This document shows, piece after piece, positions 1-9,437 of a DNA stretch of 24,309 nucleotides (position 1 is the stretch's first letter; each line of letters begins with the position of its first letter). This stretch comes from Coemansia sp. RSA 1804. Lineage: Eukaryota > Kickxellomycota > Kickxellomycetes > Kickxellales > Kickxellaceae. A model generated the notes under the pieces. That model searched no databases. It saw nothing but the letters and a program-made list of their open reading frames with translations, and was not told where the DNA came from. Where the stretch lies: NCBI GenBank assembly GCA_027578815.1, contig JANBTH010000238.1:1-24309 (forward strand). The letters run 5' to 3'. Position numbers and translations under genes: made by a program.

Positions 1-436
1 CGGAAACGGATTCGCCTCTACAGTAAAATGGAAATATAGTGAGGGGGGAGTGTGGATATCTTGATGTAAGTGAAAAAGAAGAAATGAAATAAAGACCACA
101 CACACACACTGCCATGCTGGACTTTGCCCGTCTTTGTAATTGATTGTGCAAAGGAAAAGACGAAAAAGAACTAAATGAAATAATTAGAGTAAAGGAAGGT
201 GGAATGAATAAAGAAAAATTGTGCCATACCCAACCGTTTTTTTACTTCTTGCTTCTTTTTTCCCTTTCCTCATTATTTCTCCTCTCCCCACCCCCCCATT
301 ACCACTACATTGTTAATTATCTTTTACACATTTTCTTATTATAAATTACTTTTTTGAAAAAAGAGTAGACGAGAAAGAGAGAGAGAGAGAGAGAGAGAAA
401 TAAAGAGTAAAGTACTAGTACTGATAAAATAGGTAA
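1..436. other. Intergenic, low-complexity; simple repeats
   Basis: No convincing gene is present. The sequence holds a short (CA)n run at about 97-109, a pyrimidine-rich block at about 238-300 and a (GA)n run at about 377-398, shortly before the first ORF. All frames are broken or biased by low complexity. Confidence 0.6.
377..398. repeat. (GA)n microsatellite
   Basis: An uninterrupted GA dinucleotide run of about 11 units lies some 40 bp upstream of the hypothetical gene at 437. It may form part of its promoter or leader. Only the repeat itself is directly seen. Confidence 0.85.
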
Positions 437-1108
437 ATGCCAGGAGGAAAAAGCAGACAAACTAGTAAAAGCTGGAGATGTTCATCCAGCATGCCGTTAA
501 GATTGTGGACGGACAAGGAGAACCAGGCGTTCTTCAACAGTTTTGTCAAAAGCCTGAGCATCACAAAGAGCGCAGGATTCCGACTGACCCGCGGAGTCCT
601 TGACATGTCGGCGCTGGAGATAATAATCAAGGGGCTGGAGAACAACGACTACGACTGGCTGCTGATGGATGAGCTCGAGATGGAGTATCCGCAGGGCAGC
701 TGGTGGGAGATGGTGTGGCACCTGGCGGAGCTGCAAAACAAGCTGGGCGCACACACCATATACGAAATCAACTACAAGACAATCAAGGCAATAGAGAACC
801 TTGTTATTCCGCTCAACGCAATGTTCCAGGGCCACCAGGTGAACACGCAGTTTCTCCTGGGGCTGCACTCAAAGTCATACCATCCGCTGACGGCGGCCGT
901 TTTTAGATACACCGACAAGTCAAACACATACAGCGACAAGAAGCGCACTTTTATCGACTGCTTCATGCAGGCAATGGTTAGCCAGCATGGGGCGCGCATG
1001 GTTTCGTTCTTGCAGATATGCAAAGAAAACATAATCAGGCTCTCTAGCCCGAGGAACGTGGTGGATGACCTGGTTGTGGCAATGAATCGGATGTCACTAG
1101 AAGCGTAG
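437..1108 (+). CDS. Hypothetical protein, 223 aa
   Basis: I do not recognise this protein. The frame opens right after an in-frame TAA at 434-436 and runs 223 codons to TAG. A second ATG at 491 (MPLRLWTDKE...) is an equally good start, because the first 18 residues are basic, Ser-rich and low-complexity. Composition is that of a soluble, mostly helical protein with no signal peptide or membrane segment. The start LWTDKENQAFFNSF, followed by a Trp-rich GSWWEMVWHL segment near residue 90, is loosely like a Myb/SANT helix pair. The usual third tryptophan and spacing are missing, so I do not claim that domain. Codons are CpG-containing and G/C-ending, like the recognised genes nearby, which supports real coding. 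An AATAAA at 1275-1280 could serve as its poly(A) signal. Confidence 0.7.
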   Translation: MPGGKSRQTSKSWRCSSSMPLRLWTDKENQAFFNSFVKSLSITKSAGFRLTRGVLDMSALEIIIKGLENNDYDWLLMDELEMEYPQGSWWEMVWHLAELQNKLGAHTIYEINYKTIKAIENLVIPLNAMFQGHQVNTQFLLGLHSKSYHPLTAAVFRYTDKSNTYSDKKRTFIDCFMQAMVSQHGARMVSFLQICKENIIRLSSPRNVVDDLVVAMNRMSLEA

Positions 1109-2168
1109 CAGGAATGGAGGGAAAAAGGAAGAAGATACGGAAAAATGAAATGAAGTCAAATGGAAGAAAAAGCGGATACAAAACGAGTAAATGTATTATT
1201 AAGAAAGCATGTGATATTGTGCTCATGTTAGCTTTTCATTCATCATCTAGTAAATGACAAAATAGAAGGAAAGAAATAAAACCGAGTTGCTGCGGGATAA
1301 GGAAAAAAAACTAGTTTGTATTGATACTACCATTTTTATGTTATGATATGTTTCGTTTTTTTGTTTTCTTTCTGCTCGCTAGATGCGTGAGAAAAAATAA
1401 TAAAAGTTGTTTATATAGATCATGACCCGAATTTAATATAGTATACCCGATATTCTTGTCAAGTGAATGAAAGACAAAAAAAGGTATGTCGACGGATACA
1501 ATTAGAATAATTTGACATTTTCAGCCGAATGAATGCGTTTGTGACAACAGAAGGAATAAAGTTGGTTATCGGTTGATATGACATAACCGACAGACGCAGA
1601 ACACATGTTACATTAACGAGAAAAGGAAAAAAGAGAACAATGACATATGTAATATAACGAATAATGGAAAAGTGGATATATGCAGAATATATGACACGAC
1701 ATGTGGACAGCAGTGAACAAAATAAAGCAAAAAATAAAAATAAATCTAGTCCCCCCAGTCCCTCAAACACATGTATACTATTCCATATATTGCGCCATAG
1801 ATAAATAAGAAGTGGCTAGGGTAAGATAAGCCATCCATCCTGTGGGTACATACATGATCAGAATAATAATAGCACAGACATGGCAGATGGATAGAAAAGA
1901 GGAAGAGAAAAGATAGACTGGCAGATAGATGAATCGACTGACTTTTAAAAAAAAGCAAGCGAGTCTAGGTGTCAGAAATGTATATAAACGGATAGAGGAC
2001 ATCTGGGTAGCAGAGAAATAGGTTTTACATTTATATGTTAGAGTTATTTTACAACACACTAAACAAGTAAGCAAACAAACAACAGCAAAAAGCGCACTTT
2101 TATTTAAATCTTCAACACCAGAATCCCCTTCCTTCATCTCCACAATCTCCCCCTTTTGCGTCCAAAAG
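1109..2168. other. Intergenic, about 1.06 kb
   Basis: AT-rich DNA with no supported gene. Open frames on the minus strand here (1459-1770, 1778-2614) are hydrophobic or are shadows of the protease gene. The last 70 bp before 2169 are C/T-rich, a usual fungal leader feature. Confidence 0.55.
1981..1987 (+). promoter_or_regulatory. Possible TATA box of the M36 protease gene
   Basis: TATATAAA-like sequence about 185 bp upstream of the protease ATG, followed by a C/T-rich leader. The distance fits a fungal promoter with a leader of about 150 nt, but no transcript evidence is available. Confidence 0.3.
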
Positions 2169-4229
2169 ATGAGAATTGGAATGTCCCTATGGCTGCTGGC
2201 AGCAACGGCCAGTGTGTCGCAAGCGTTTGTGGCCGACAAGGCGGAAAGCGACAAGTCGGCATGCGGCATCAAGACATTTGCGCCGTATCTCAAGCACCGA
2301 ACAGGGCTGACTGTGTACGAGACGCCGGTAGCGGTGAAAACAAGCACCGAGACGCCAACAGCAGTAGGGTCGTTTGCAGGGCCTCCGCAAAGGGACCAAA
2401 CGCTGCAGGGCCTGACGGCCGTAGCAACGGCGTATCTGAGCAGCAAGCATGGAATCGACGCCGAGTCTGTGCGCATCACAGATGCGTACACAGACAAGGC
2501 AACGGGAATAACGCACGTGTACGCGCGGCAGACTGCGCCCAACGGGAAGAGCGTAGTCAACGGCGTGGCCAACATCAATATCAACGCAGCAGGCGAGGTG
2601 GTATCGTCTAGCAACTCGTTTGCGCCGGCGTCGGCGCTTCCGCAGGCGACCAGCGCAAGGTCGATTGAGACGCGCGCCGACGCCGAAGCATCGCTGCGCG
2701 CAGCATTCAGCGCGCTGGCCAGCTACGTCAAGACGCCGGTGGATGCCACGCTGGGCGGCGCATCGGTGGGCGCGACAGCCGATGCCGACGCTGGAACCGG
2801 CGGGCCGGTGTTTGCTATCAGCGGACTTCCGGAGAATGTCGCAGCGCAGGGCACGGCGTCGGCGGCGCAGGCGCTGCTGCAGCGCGAGGACGGGACTGTT
2901 GTGCCTGTGTGGCAGATTGTGCTGCGCCAGGGCGGCGATGCGTGGTGGAGCGCTCACGTGAACTCTGGCTCTGGCAGCGTCGAGGCCATCAACAACTGGG
3001 TGTCGTCGGCGGCAGCGCCGGCAGAAGATCAGAGCAGCACCGGCGCTGATCAGACAGCTGCCAACAACCAAACCGCCACCAGTGGCTCAAGCGAGTCGTT
3101 CCGCGTGTTTCCGCGCACAGTCAACACGCCGGACGACGGGAGCCGCACAGTGGTGAAGAACCCGGCGGACACGACGGCGAGCCGCAACGGCTGGGTGAGC
3201 AGCGGAACGACGACTGGCAACAACGTGTGGGCGCAGAACAACCCAAGCGGCGGGTATGCGTGGAAGAACAACCACCGGCCAAACAGCTCGGGCGGCACAT
3301 TCGACTTTGCGCTGGATCTGACCAAGAATCCGAGCGCCTACGTCGATGCCGCCATCACGCAGCTGTTCTACACAGTCAACACAATGCACGATCTGTCGTA
3401 TCTGTACGGCTTCGACGAGGCAGCCGGCAACTTCCAGGACGTCAACTACAGCGGCAGCGGCGTTGGCGGCGACTACGTTGTTGCGTTTGCGCAGGACGGA
3501 AGCGGAACAAACAACGCCAACTTTGCCACGCCGCCCGACGGCCAGAACGGAGTCATGCGCATGTACGTGTGGACGCAGACGAATCCGTACAGAGACGGCG
3601 ATCTGGAGCAGGACATTGTTGCGCACGAGTACACGCACGGAATCTCCACGCGCCTCACCGGCGGCCCCGCAAACTCCGACTGCCTGGCCGACGGCGAGGC
3701 CGGCGGAATGGGCGAAGGATGGAGCGACACTGTTGCCAATCTGCTGCGCATCGTCCCGACCGACACTCGCAACCGCGACATCATTATGGGCGAGTACTCG
3801 TACGGCTCCAGCATCCGCAACTACCCGTACTCCACCAGTCTGCGCACAAACCCCGAGACCTACGCCTACCTCGACAAGTCCAACTACCGCGAGGTGCACG
3901 CCATCGGCGAGGTGTGGGCGACCATCCTCTACGAGGTTATGTGGAACCTGATGGATGCCAACGGCATCTCTGACGACCTGTTCGACCACGACCTGACCAA
4001 AGGAAACAGTCTGATGCTACAGCTCCTGCTCGACGCTATGAAGCTGCAGCCGTGCAACCCGTCCTTCCTCGATGCGCGCACGGCCATCGTTCAGGCCGAG
4101 AACAACCTTACGCGCGGCAAGAACAAGTGCGCTATCTGGCGCGCCTTTGCCAAGCGCGGTCTTGGCACGCAGGCCACCAGCAGCTGGTACAAGCACTACG
4201 AGGACTACTCTGTGCCAAGCGGCTGCTAG
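2169..4229 (+). CDS. Secreted fungalysin (peptidase family M36) metalloprotease
   Basis: This is a 686-aa preproprotein of a zinc endopeptidase that digests extracellular protein. Residues 1-19 form a signal peptide, with likely cleavage after VSQA. Residues of roughly 30-290 hold the FTP/propeptide region that keeps the enzyme inactive and helps it fold, ending in a Ser/Thr/Ala/Gln-rich linker. The catalytic domain follows, from about SFRVFPRTVN to the end. The zinc motif HEYTHG begins at His486 (zinc ligands His486 and His490, catalytic Glu487). The third ligand is Glu516 in GGMGEGWSD. The 30-residue spacing from His486 to Glu516 matches the family as I know it. Length and domain order are normal for a complete fungalysin and no frame break is seen. 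In fungi M36 enzymes serve nutrition and, in host-associated species, tissue breakdown; which applies here cannot be told. Confidence 0.97.
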   Translation: MRIGMSLWLLAATASVSQAFVADKAESDKSACGIKTFAPYLKHRTGLTVYETPVAVKTSTETPTAVGSFAGPPQRDQTLQGLTAVATAYLSSKHGIDAESVRITDAYTDKATGITHVYARQTAPNGKSVVNGVANININAAGEVVSSSNSFAPASALPQATSARSIETRADAEASLRAAFSALASYVKTPVDATLGGASVGATADADAGTGGPVFAISGLPENVAAQGTASAAQALLQREDGTVVPVWQIVLRQGGDAWWSAHVNSGSGSVEAINNWVSSAAAPAEDQSSTGADQTAANNQTATSGSSESFRVFPRTVNTPDDGSRTVVKNPADTTASRNGWVSSGTTTGNNVWAQNNPSGGYAWKNNHRPNSSGGTFDFALDLTKNPSAYVDAAITQLFYTVNTMHDLSYLYGFDEAAGNFQDVNYSGSGVGGDYVVAFAQDGSGTNNANFATPPDGQNGVMRMYVWTQTNPYRDGDLEQDIVAHEYTHGISTRLTGGPANSDCLADGEAGGMGEGWSDTVANLLRIVPTDTRNRDIIMGEYSYGSSIRNYPYSTSLRTNPETYAYLDKSNYREVHAIGEVWATILYEVMWNLMDANGISDDLFDHDLTKGNSLMLQLLLDAMKLQPCNPSFLDARTAIVQAENNLTRGKNKCAIWRAFAKRGLGTQATSSWYKHYEDYSVPSGC

Positions 4230-4588
4230 AAGCCAGTGCTGGTGCTAGTATGCAGCAGAAGAAGAAGAAGAAGAAGAAAGAAATTTAGAGTGAGAAACGG
4301 CGGCTTGGGACAAAGGCGAAGAATGCGTCCTATATGTCAGAGATGCCCTAGCATACACCAAACAGCGTTTAGCATACATGAAAAGAGTGTGTTGGTGAGA
4401 AAGATGCATTTATTTTCTCTCTCTCTCCCTTTTTAACTTTCCTGATTAATGCTCTAGGCTTTTCTGTTTTTCTTTCTTGTTTTTCTATTTTCTATTCTTT
4501 TTCGTTTTATTTACTCAATTCATTTCACGCTGCTCTGAGCTACACGCACTGAAAAGCTTGTGGTAGTTTTTCTCTCTGTTCCTGTAAA
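4230..4588. other. Intergenic between M36 and ARPC3 genes
   Basis: Contains a (GAA/AAG)n run at about 4258-4280, just after the protease stop. Two pyrimidine-rich tracts (about 4411-4435 and 4455-4510) precede the ARPC3 start and probably belong to its promoter or leader. No gene is seen. Confidence 0.5.
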
Positions 4589-5128
4589 ATGCCCGCGTAC
4601 CATTCCGCTCTTCCACATCCCGACGCACGCGTAATCAATGGAATTCCGCTGGTGCCGCTGGTCACCAAAGTGCGTGGCCCCGCGCCCTACGCCGACCCCT
4701 CGCTGACATACGACGCAATATCGGAGGCAATCGACCTGTTCCGCCCCAACAGCATGTTCAAGAACTTTGAAATCAAGGGGAATGGCGACCGGCTTCTCAT
4801 CTACGCAATTCTGTTCATCTCGCAGTGTCTGTCCAAGCTGCGTGCCAACACATCGGTGGCCGAGGCGACAAAGTCGCTGCATTCGCTTGCGGTTACAAAC
4901 GTTGTGATCCCCGCCGACCCCTCATTCCCCCTGCAGCAAATGTACCCGCCTGTGGCCGACAGAGGCGAGGCCGACCAGCTGCGCCAGTATCTGTCGCAGC
5001 TGCGCCAGGAGATCGTGCTGCGTTTGGTTGCTACCGTCTATGTCGCCGACGGCCAGCCCTCCCAGTTCCCGAGCAAGTGGTGGCTGTCTTTCCAGAAGCG
5101 CCATTTCATGGGCAAGAGCATGAAGTAG
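4589..5128 (+). CDS. ARPC3: Actin-related protein 2/3 complex subunit 3 (p21-Arc)
   Basis: A 179-aa homologue of ARPC3/Arc18, one of seven subunits of the Arp2/3 complex. That complex nucleates branched actin at cortical patches during endocytosis. The family pattern is clear: MPAYHS at the start, NGIPLVPLVTKVRGPAP, a DAISEAIDLFRPNSMFKNFEIK block, a GNGDRLLIYAILFISQCL helix, and the C-terminal SKWWLSFQKRHFM motif. Length is typical (about 175-180 aa) and no intron is needed. The ATG at 4589 gives the conserved N terminus exactly. The gene ends only 41 bp from the stop of the convergent CUE-domain gene, so their 3' UTRs must be short or overlap. Confidence 0.97.
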   Translation: MPAYHSALPHPDARVINGIPLVPLVTKVRGPAPYADPSLTYDAISEAIDLFRPNSMFKNFEIKGNGDRLLIYAILFISQCLSKLRANTSVAEATKSLHSLAVTNVVIPADPSFPLQQMYPPVADRGEADQLRQYLSQLRQEIVLRLVATVYVADGQPSQFPSKWWLSFQKRHFMGKSMK

Positions 5129-5169
5129 TTATGAGGAGCTCTGGTTTGTTTTATTTATAAAGTATTTTG

Positions 5170-6381
5170 CTACAGTTGGAAAGCGTTCGAGTTGTTGGTA
5201 TTGTTATTGCTGTTGTTGTACACACGCTTGTGGAATGGGTTTGTTTCCGAGAAGGCAATCGCATGGTCTTGGCTCCGGTTCTGGTTCTCTTCCTCCTGCG
5301 AGTCTGCTGCTTTGGATTGGGCTCCCATTGCTGCAAACGGATTGTTGCTGTGAGAAGAGGGAGGAGAGGAGGCGGAGAAGGGATCTGGCAGCAGAGGATT
5401 AGAGTCGAACGGATGCTCCAGATCAACAGCGTCGGAGGAATTATTCAGCTTGGGCGCCTGGTACTTTGACGGATTGAGCGGGGCGTACGAGCTTAGTAGG
5501 TTTCTCTGGTTGATGCTGGAGCTATCGTCCAGGATGTTCTGCATAGGAGCAGCAACAGAGACGGCATCAGTGCCATCGGGCTTGCTATTATTTGCGCCGT
5601 TGTTGGCGTGTGTAGATGATGCCGATGCCGATGACGATGTCACAGAGAGGTCCGAAAAGTCAGACTCCAGCGTCCGCGCAGCCTGTTGTCTGTTGCTGGC
5701 TGCAGGAACCTGTTGCTGGTGCTGATGCTGATGCTGAGGCTCAATAGAACCGTGCTCATTCTCGCCACTATGCAAGTCAGACCCCGTCGAAGTGCTTCTC
5801 CGCCGCCCAATACGCAGGATATTGCGTATCTTTGAGGTCTTTTTGAATCCCGTCTGGCTGCTATTATTATTACTATTACTATTATTGCTGCTGCTGTGTT
5901 GGTAGGCAGCAGTGTGTGGTGGTTGCGTCTGGGTAGTAGGTGAGGCAGCAGCAGAAGAAGAAGAAGAGCCGCCCATTATCTGAGAAGAAAGCATCGGAGG
6001 CATTGGAGGGGCAGAATACTGGCGAGGTCTTCTTCCACCACCACCACCACCACCACCACCATTATATCCAAAACTAGAGGTTGCCGGCACCGATGGCATG
6101 CGCACAGAAGAATACAGCGATTGCTGCTGCTGCTGCTGGTGCTGCTGCTGATAAACATCCGAAGCAGCCAGTTTGCGAGCAAACTCAGCGTCCTTTCTAA
6201 GCTCCATCTCCCTGTTAAGATCCTGCTCTTCGGGCTTGTACGAGGGGTCGCTCATTCCAAGCAGTATGTTGACCACATCGGGTCCAACCTTGCCGCCGCT
6301 GGTGGCCAGCACTTCGTTGATGACCTCGGCGTCTATGTCTGGAAACGCTTCGTGGAGCGATTGTGCGCTGTCCTGTGTCAT
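5170..6381 (-). CDS. CUE-domain ubiquitin-binding protein with NPF/DPF endocytic motifs
   Basis: A 403-aa protein if translated from the ATG at 6381; the frame is open a few codons upstream but has no ATG there. Residues about 6-52 form a CUE domain with the expected Phe13-Pro14 and Leu40-Leu41 ubiquitin-contact motifs. It is close in pattern to yeast Cue5 (LHEAFPDI... and NILLGMSDP). A charged helix follows (about 53-75). The rest is low-complexity and probably disordered: poly-Gln, a Gly run, poly-Ser/Asn and a basic patch KTSKIRNILRIGRRRS. The C-terminal tail has a DPF at 333-335 and NPFs at 347-349 and 381-383. NPF binds EH domains and DPF binds AP-2 appendages, so a role as a ubiquitin-dependent endocytic or sorting adaptor is a fair inference. 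A Cue5-like autophagy receptor is the alternative. The polar repeats are encoded by CAG/CAA, AAC/AAT and CAC microsatellite-like DNA. Confidence 0.88.
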   Translation of the reverse strand: MTQDSAQSLHEAFPDIDAEVINEVLATSGGKVGPDVVNILLGMSDPSYKPEEQDLNREMELRKDAEFARKLAASDVYQQQHQQQQQQSLYSSVRMPSVPATSSFGYNGGGGGGGGGRRPRQYSAPPMPPMLSSQIMGGSSSSSAAASPTTQTQPPHTAAYQHSSSNNSNSNNNSSQTGFKKTSKIRNILRIGRRRSTSTGSDLHSGENEHGSIEPQHQHQHQQQVPAASNRQQAARTLESDFSDLSVTSSSASASSTHANNGANNSKPDGTDAVSVAAPMQNILDDSSSINQRNLLSSYAPLNPSKYQAPKLNNSSDAVDLEHPFDSNPLLPDPFSASSPPSSHSNNPFAAMGAQSKAADSQEEENQNRSQDHAIAFSETNPFHKRVYNNSNNNTNNSNAFQL

Positions 6382-6938
6382 GGCTAACAAAACAGAAAAT
6401 ATTTTATGTTCTATCTAGCAAAAGGAAATAAAAAAAAGTATTACAAATGTCAAAGAAGAAGAAGAAAACGAATGAAAAAAAAGGAAGGGGCGGAGAAGAA
6501 TGACGAAAAAAGGAGAAACCAACTAGAAAAACCCCTCTTTTCCACCTCCCCCCATGCACAATGAGTTTTTTTTGTTTTGCAGCGCCAAGCCTTTGTATAA
6601 ACTATAATTTATCATGGAAATAACCACGTGGGGAGGGGTGAATGTTGGGTCAAAAAGTGTAAAGTTGTATTTATTTATATGGAGAAAGGGGAGGAAGAGA
6701 TAAAGAGAAATAAAAGTAAAAAGGAAACAGATAAACAGATAAAATCCAGAATTGCGCAGTGGTGCAAAAAAAGTAATGGTTTTTCCAGGACAGAAATAGA
6801 AAGAAACTGAGAAGGGAATATAGATAGGCGTTTTGTTCGGGCGGTTCCCTTTATCATTCTATTCTAGGGGAGTCTAGTTCGTTTGGAAACCCAGCCATGT
6901 CTAGCAGCCGCAGGAACAAAACAATCTAAAAAGAGATC
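6382..6938. other. Intergenic; promoter of the CUE gene and 3' end of the CAS1-like gene
   Basis: Strongly purine-rich on the plus strand (about 6420-6530 and 6625-6735), so pyrimidine-rich on the coding strand of the CUE gene. No additional gene is supported. The small ORFs here are low-complexity. Confidence 0.5.
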
Positions 6939-9437
6939 TCAGTATAGCCGGTTTACCACGGAAAGAAGGAAAAGACCGACAGCCCATCGCGCAGCAAGAT
7001 TATCGAACAGCCGTGCAGCGATTGGCGGATTGGAAGCAAGACGATCGAGAACTGCAGGGATCCGGATCTGCTGCCCATTGTTGTTGCTTCCATTGTCGGC
7101 GTCAATGTTAACCGCAGTGTGCTCGGAGCCAGAACCATCCGAATTGGCCTGTGATTGCACTTCTACAGACTGCTGCTGTTGCGCGGTTGGCCGAGAAAGC
7201 TCCGTCATCGGAATCATAGCTCCAGTAGCAGAAGCAGGCGGCACGGTCTGCTTAGCGTCCGAGCGCACAGCCATCAGCCAGGCACAGATAGCAGAGGACG
7301 CATTGGCCAGCAGCTGGCACATGCCAAAGAAAACGACGCCGACAGGTGCCAGATTGACAATCCACCACAGACGCGAGTCAGAAAGAACCAGAACCGCCTT
7401 GGTGTCGGCAGCAAGGAACAGATGAAACTGGGCAATAAACAGCTCCAGCGAGATAAGCCCTACGAATCTGAACGCACTGCTGGAACGGTCACGCAAGTAA
7501 GCTGACGAGTTGCGCAGAACGACAAAGGCAAGCACAGGAATTGGCGACACATACGGATGCCACGCATTGTAGGCAAACTTGTCGGCGCGCGTCAGCTCAA
7601 AGGCAGCGTACCACAAAAGCCCTGCAACCGAAGCCAATACGGCCCAGCGCTGTATCTGCAGCCAGCGCGGATGTGCCTGCAGTTGCGCGCCGTGCTGCAT
7701 CATGACAACGGCGGCAGCCATACCGACGTAGACGATGAAGATGTCAGTGCCAAAGCGGAACTCCCATTCGCGCTGGCTCCAGGCAACGCCAAATACGCGC
7801 TGGAGCAGCGCAAACGGCCACAGATGCAGCCAGTCGTTGGCAGCCTTGCAGATAGCGGCAGACGCAATAATCTTGATCCACACCAGCCGTGATCTGTTGG
7901 TTTGTGGTGCAACACGCATAGTCAGCCAAACAACCAGGAACCAGGCGCTGGAGAGCGGCGCAAAGTAATAGTCCATATACGATGTGCCCATGACGTAGGC
8001 AAGCGCAACAGCCAGCACATTGGTGCGCAGAAGCACGGCAGTCAGTCGGCGCAGTCCAAAGTCGGCCTTCTTGCAGAAGAACACGCAGTGGCCGAATCCC
8101 GTCATAAACAGATACATTGCAACCAGCACACGCACTGGGTTGTAGATGCCAGCAACCGTCGACGCATTCAGCATGTGGTAGACCAGAATCAGCAGCTGCA
8201 TCCAGCCCTTCCACTCGTCCGTCTGCTGCCGTCCCAGGAACCCACCGCCACCGCCACCGCCGCCGCCATTGCTGCCGGGATTCTTCTGCCAAGTCGCCAC
8301 GCCCACCGCCAGCGTTGCGCCCGCCAGTAGCCAGAACTCCCACGCAACAAAGTGCTTCTGCAGCTTGTCAAACACAGGCGTACGATCGCACACGTACATC
8401 AGCAGAAGGACCGCGCCAAACGCCGCCATCTGTCGCAGCGTAGCTACCGCCGGTAGACCAGCAACGGAGTGTCCTCCACGCATCCGCGCAGCCAGTAGCG
8501 CCACAAGCCCACCGCAAGTCAGCAACGCTGCGCCTACAACCATCCACGGCGGCCGCGGATACGCAATACAGCAGGTGGTGCGGAACGGAGCGTGTGCGGC
8601 GACCGTTTCCATATTGCACGCCCTGTTAAGCAGCACATTGACAGCGCGGTCCTCCAGGCGGTCCGAGTAATGCAGTCCATCCTGGGTCTCTGCAGGAAGC
8701 ATCGATTGCGCCATACGGTCCCAGCTCTCAAACACCTGCAGCTGCGCCGGCTGCGATGCCATGTACTCGTTCATCAGCCGAATGGCTTCTGGATCCAGTG
8801 TTTCGCGTCGCTCTGGCGACAGTAGTGCCGGCACCACCTGTGGTACTGGGCTGACGTAGACGTTGGTGTTTCCTGCAAGCCTGCCAATTGCTGCGCGCCA
8901 CGCCTCAATGCCGCCAGACCCCGCGTTACGGTTACGCAGATACCAGAGCCCTGTACCTGCCAGCGCAACCGGGAGCGGCCGCTGGGCGTCGTTAGCAAGC
9001 ATATCGAGCGTGTCGGAGCGATTGAGATACGGGTCCCACAGGAACCGAGCGGCAGGAGCAGTAGTGCTAGTGTCATGATTATTGCCATCATCGGTATTAT
9101 GTGAATCAGGCCACGCTACATCCATGTCCTGGTGCGCCTTCTCAGTAGGCGGCACAAACTTTGGATCAATTGCACGCGCCAGCGCGTAGAACTTGCTGCG
9201 CACCGCAGAGTCGCCTACAAACAGTGCGGTTGTTGTGCCAAGGCACTGCTGAATGTCCTTGCTTTTGTACTGATTTAGCGTACAACCCTGTGGCTGCCAT
9301 AGGAGTGCTTTATGATCCGCCCACCACCCGGTCTCCAATAGTGCTGTGCATCGGTTGCCTGCTGCTGGCAGTCTGTGCAGAGAGTACAGGGTGCTCAGTA
9401 CTATAAGCACCAGCGAAGCAAGCGTAAGGCGGTCCAT
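6939..9437 (-). CDS. CAS1: CAS1/CASD1-type polytopic polysaccharide (sialate-like) O-acetyltransferase
   Basis: An 832-aa membrane enzyme with the two-part CAS1 layout. An N-terminal signal anchor (about 5-20) leads to a lumenal SGNH/PC-esterase-like domain (about 30-290), followed by a C-terminal acyltransferase part with about a dozen membrane spans up to the final WAVGLFLLSVVNRLY. In the lumenal domain the catalytic serine lies in LFVGDSAVR (Ser77) and the DxxH pair in DGLHYSDR (Asp253, His256), with a GTGLWYL block near 161-167. All key residues are present. Relatives are Cryptococcus Cas1p, needed for O-acetylation of capsular glucuronoxylomannan, and animal CASD1, which O-acetylates sialic acid. 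Both act in the Golgi. The acceptor here is unknown, with a cell-wall or secreted glycan most likely. A nine-residue Gly run lies in a loop near residue 395. The C-terminal cytosolic tail is poly-Gln/Asn-rich. ATG at 9437; divergent from the HECT gene. Confidence 0.93.
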   Translation of the reverse strand: MDRLTLASLVLIVLSTLYSLHRLPAAGNRCTALLETGWWADHKALLWQPQGCTLNQYKSKDIQQCLGTTTALFVGDSAVRSKFYALARAIDPKFVPPTEKAHQDMDVAWPDSHNTDDGNNHDTSTTAPAARFLWDPYLNRSDTLDMLANDAQRPLPVALAGTGLWYLRNRNAGSGGIEAWRAAIGRLAGNTNVYVSPVPQVVPALLSPERRETLDPEAIRLMNEYMASQPAQLQVFESWDRMAQSMLPAETQDGLHYSDRLEDRAVNVLLNRACNMETVAAHAPFRTTCCIAYPRPPWMVVGAALLTCGGLVALLAARMRGGHSVAGLPAVATLRQMAAFGAVLLLMYVCDRTPVFDKLQKHFVAWEFWLLAGATLAVGVATWQKNPGSNGGGGGGGGGFLGRQQTDEWKGWMQLLILVYHMLNASTVAGIYNPVRVLVAMYLFMTGFGHCVFFCKKADFGLRRLTAVLLRTNVLAVALAYVMGTSYMDYYFAPLSSAWFLVVWLTMRVAPQTNRSRLVWIKIIASAAICKAANDWLHLWPFALLQRVFGVAWSQREWEFRFGTDIFIVYVGMAAAVVMMQHGAQLQAHPRWLQIQRWAVLASVAGLLWYAAFELTRADKFAYNAWHPYVSPIPVLAFVVLRNSSAYLRDRSSSAFRFVGLISLELFIAQFHLFLAADTKAVLVLSDSRLWWIVNLAPVGVVFFGMCQLLANASSAICAWLMAVRSDAKQTVPPASATGAMIPMTELSRPTAQQQQSVEVQSQANSDGSGSEHTAVNIDADNGSNNNGQQIRIPAVLDRLASNPPIAARLFDNLAARWAVGLFLLSVVNRLY

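Noticed and set aside
415..868. Minus-strand ORFs opposite the hypothetical gene
   Set aside because: The plus-strand frame has better codon use and composition; the minus frames look like shadows.
2187..3989. Long minus-strand ORFs opposite the M36 gene (294 and 300 codons)
   Set aside because: They are antisense shadows of a GC-rich gene, rich in Arg/Val/His with no domain, while the plus strand has an unmistakable fungalysin.
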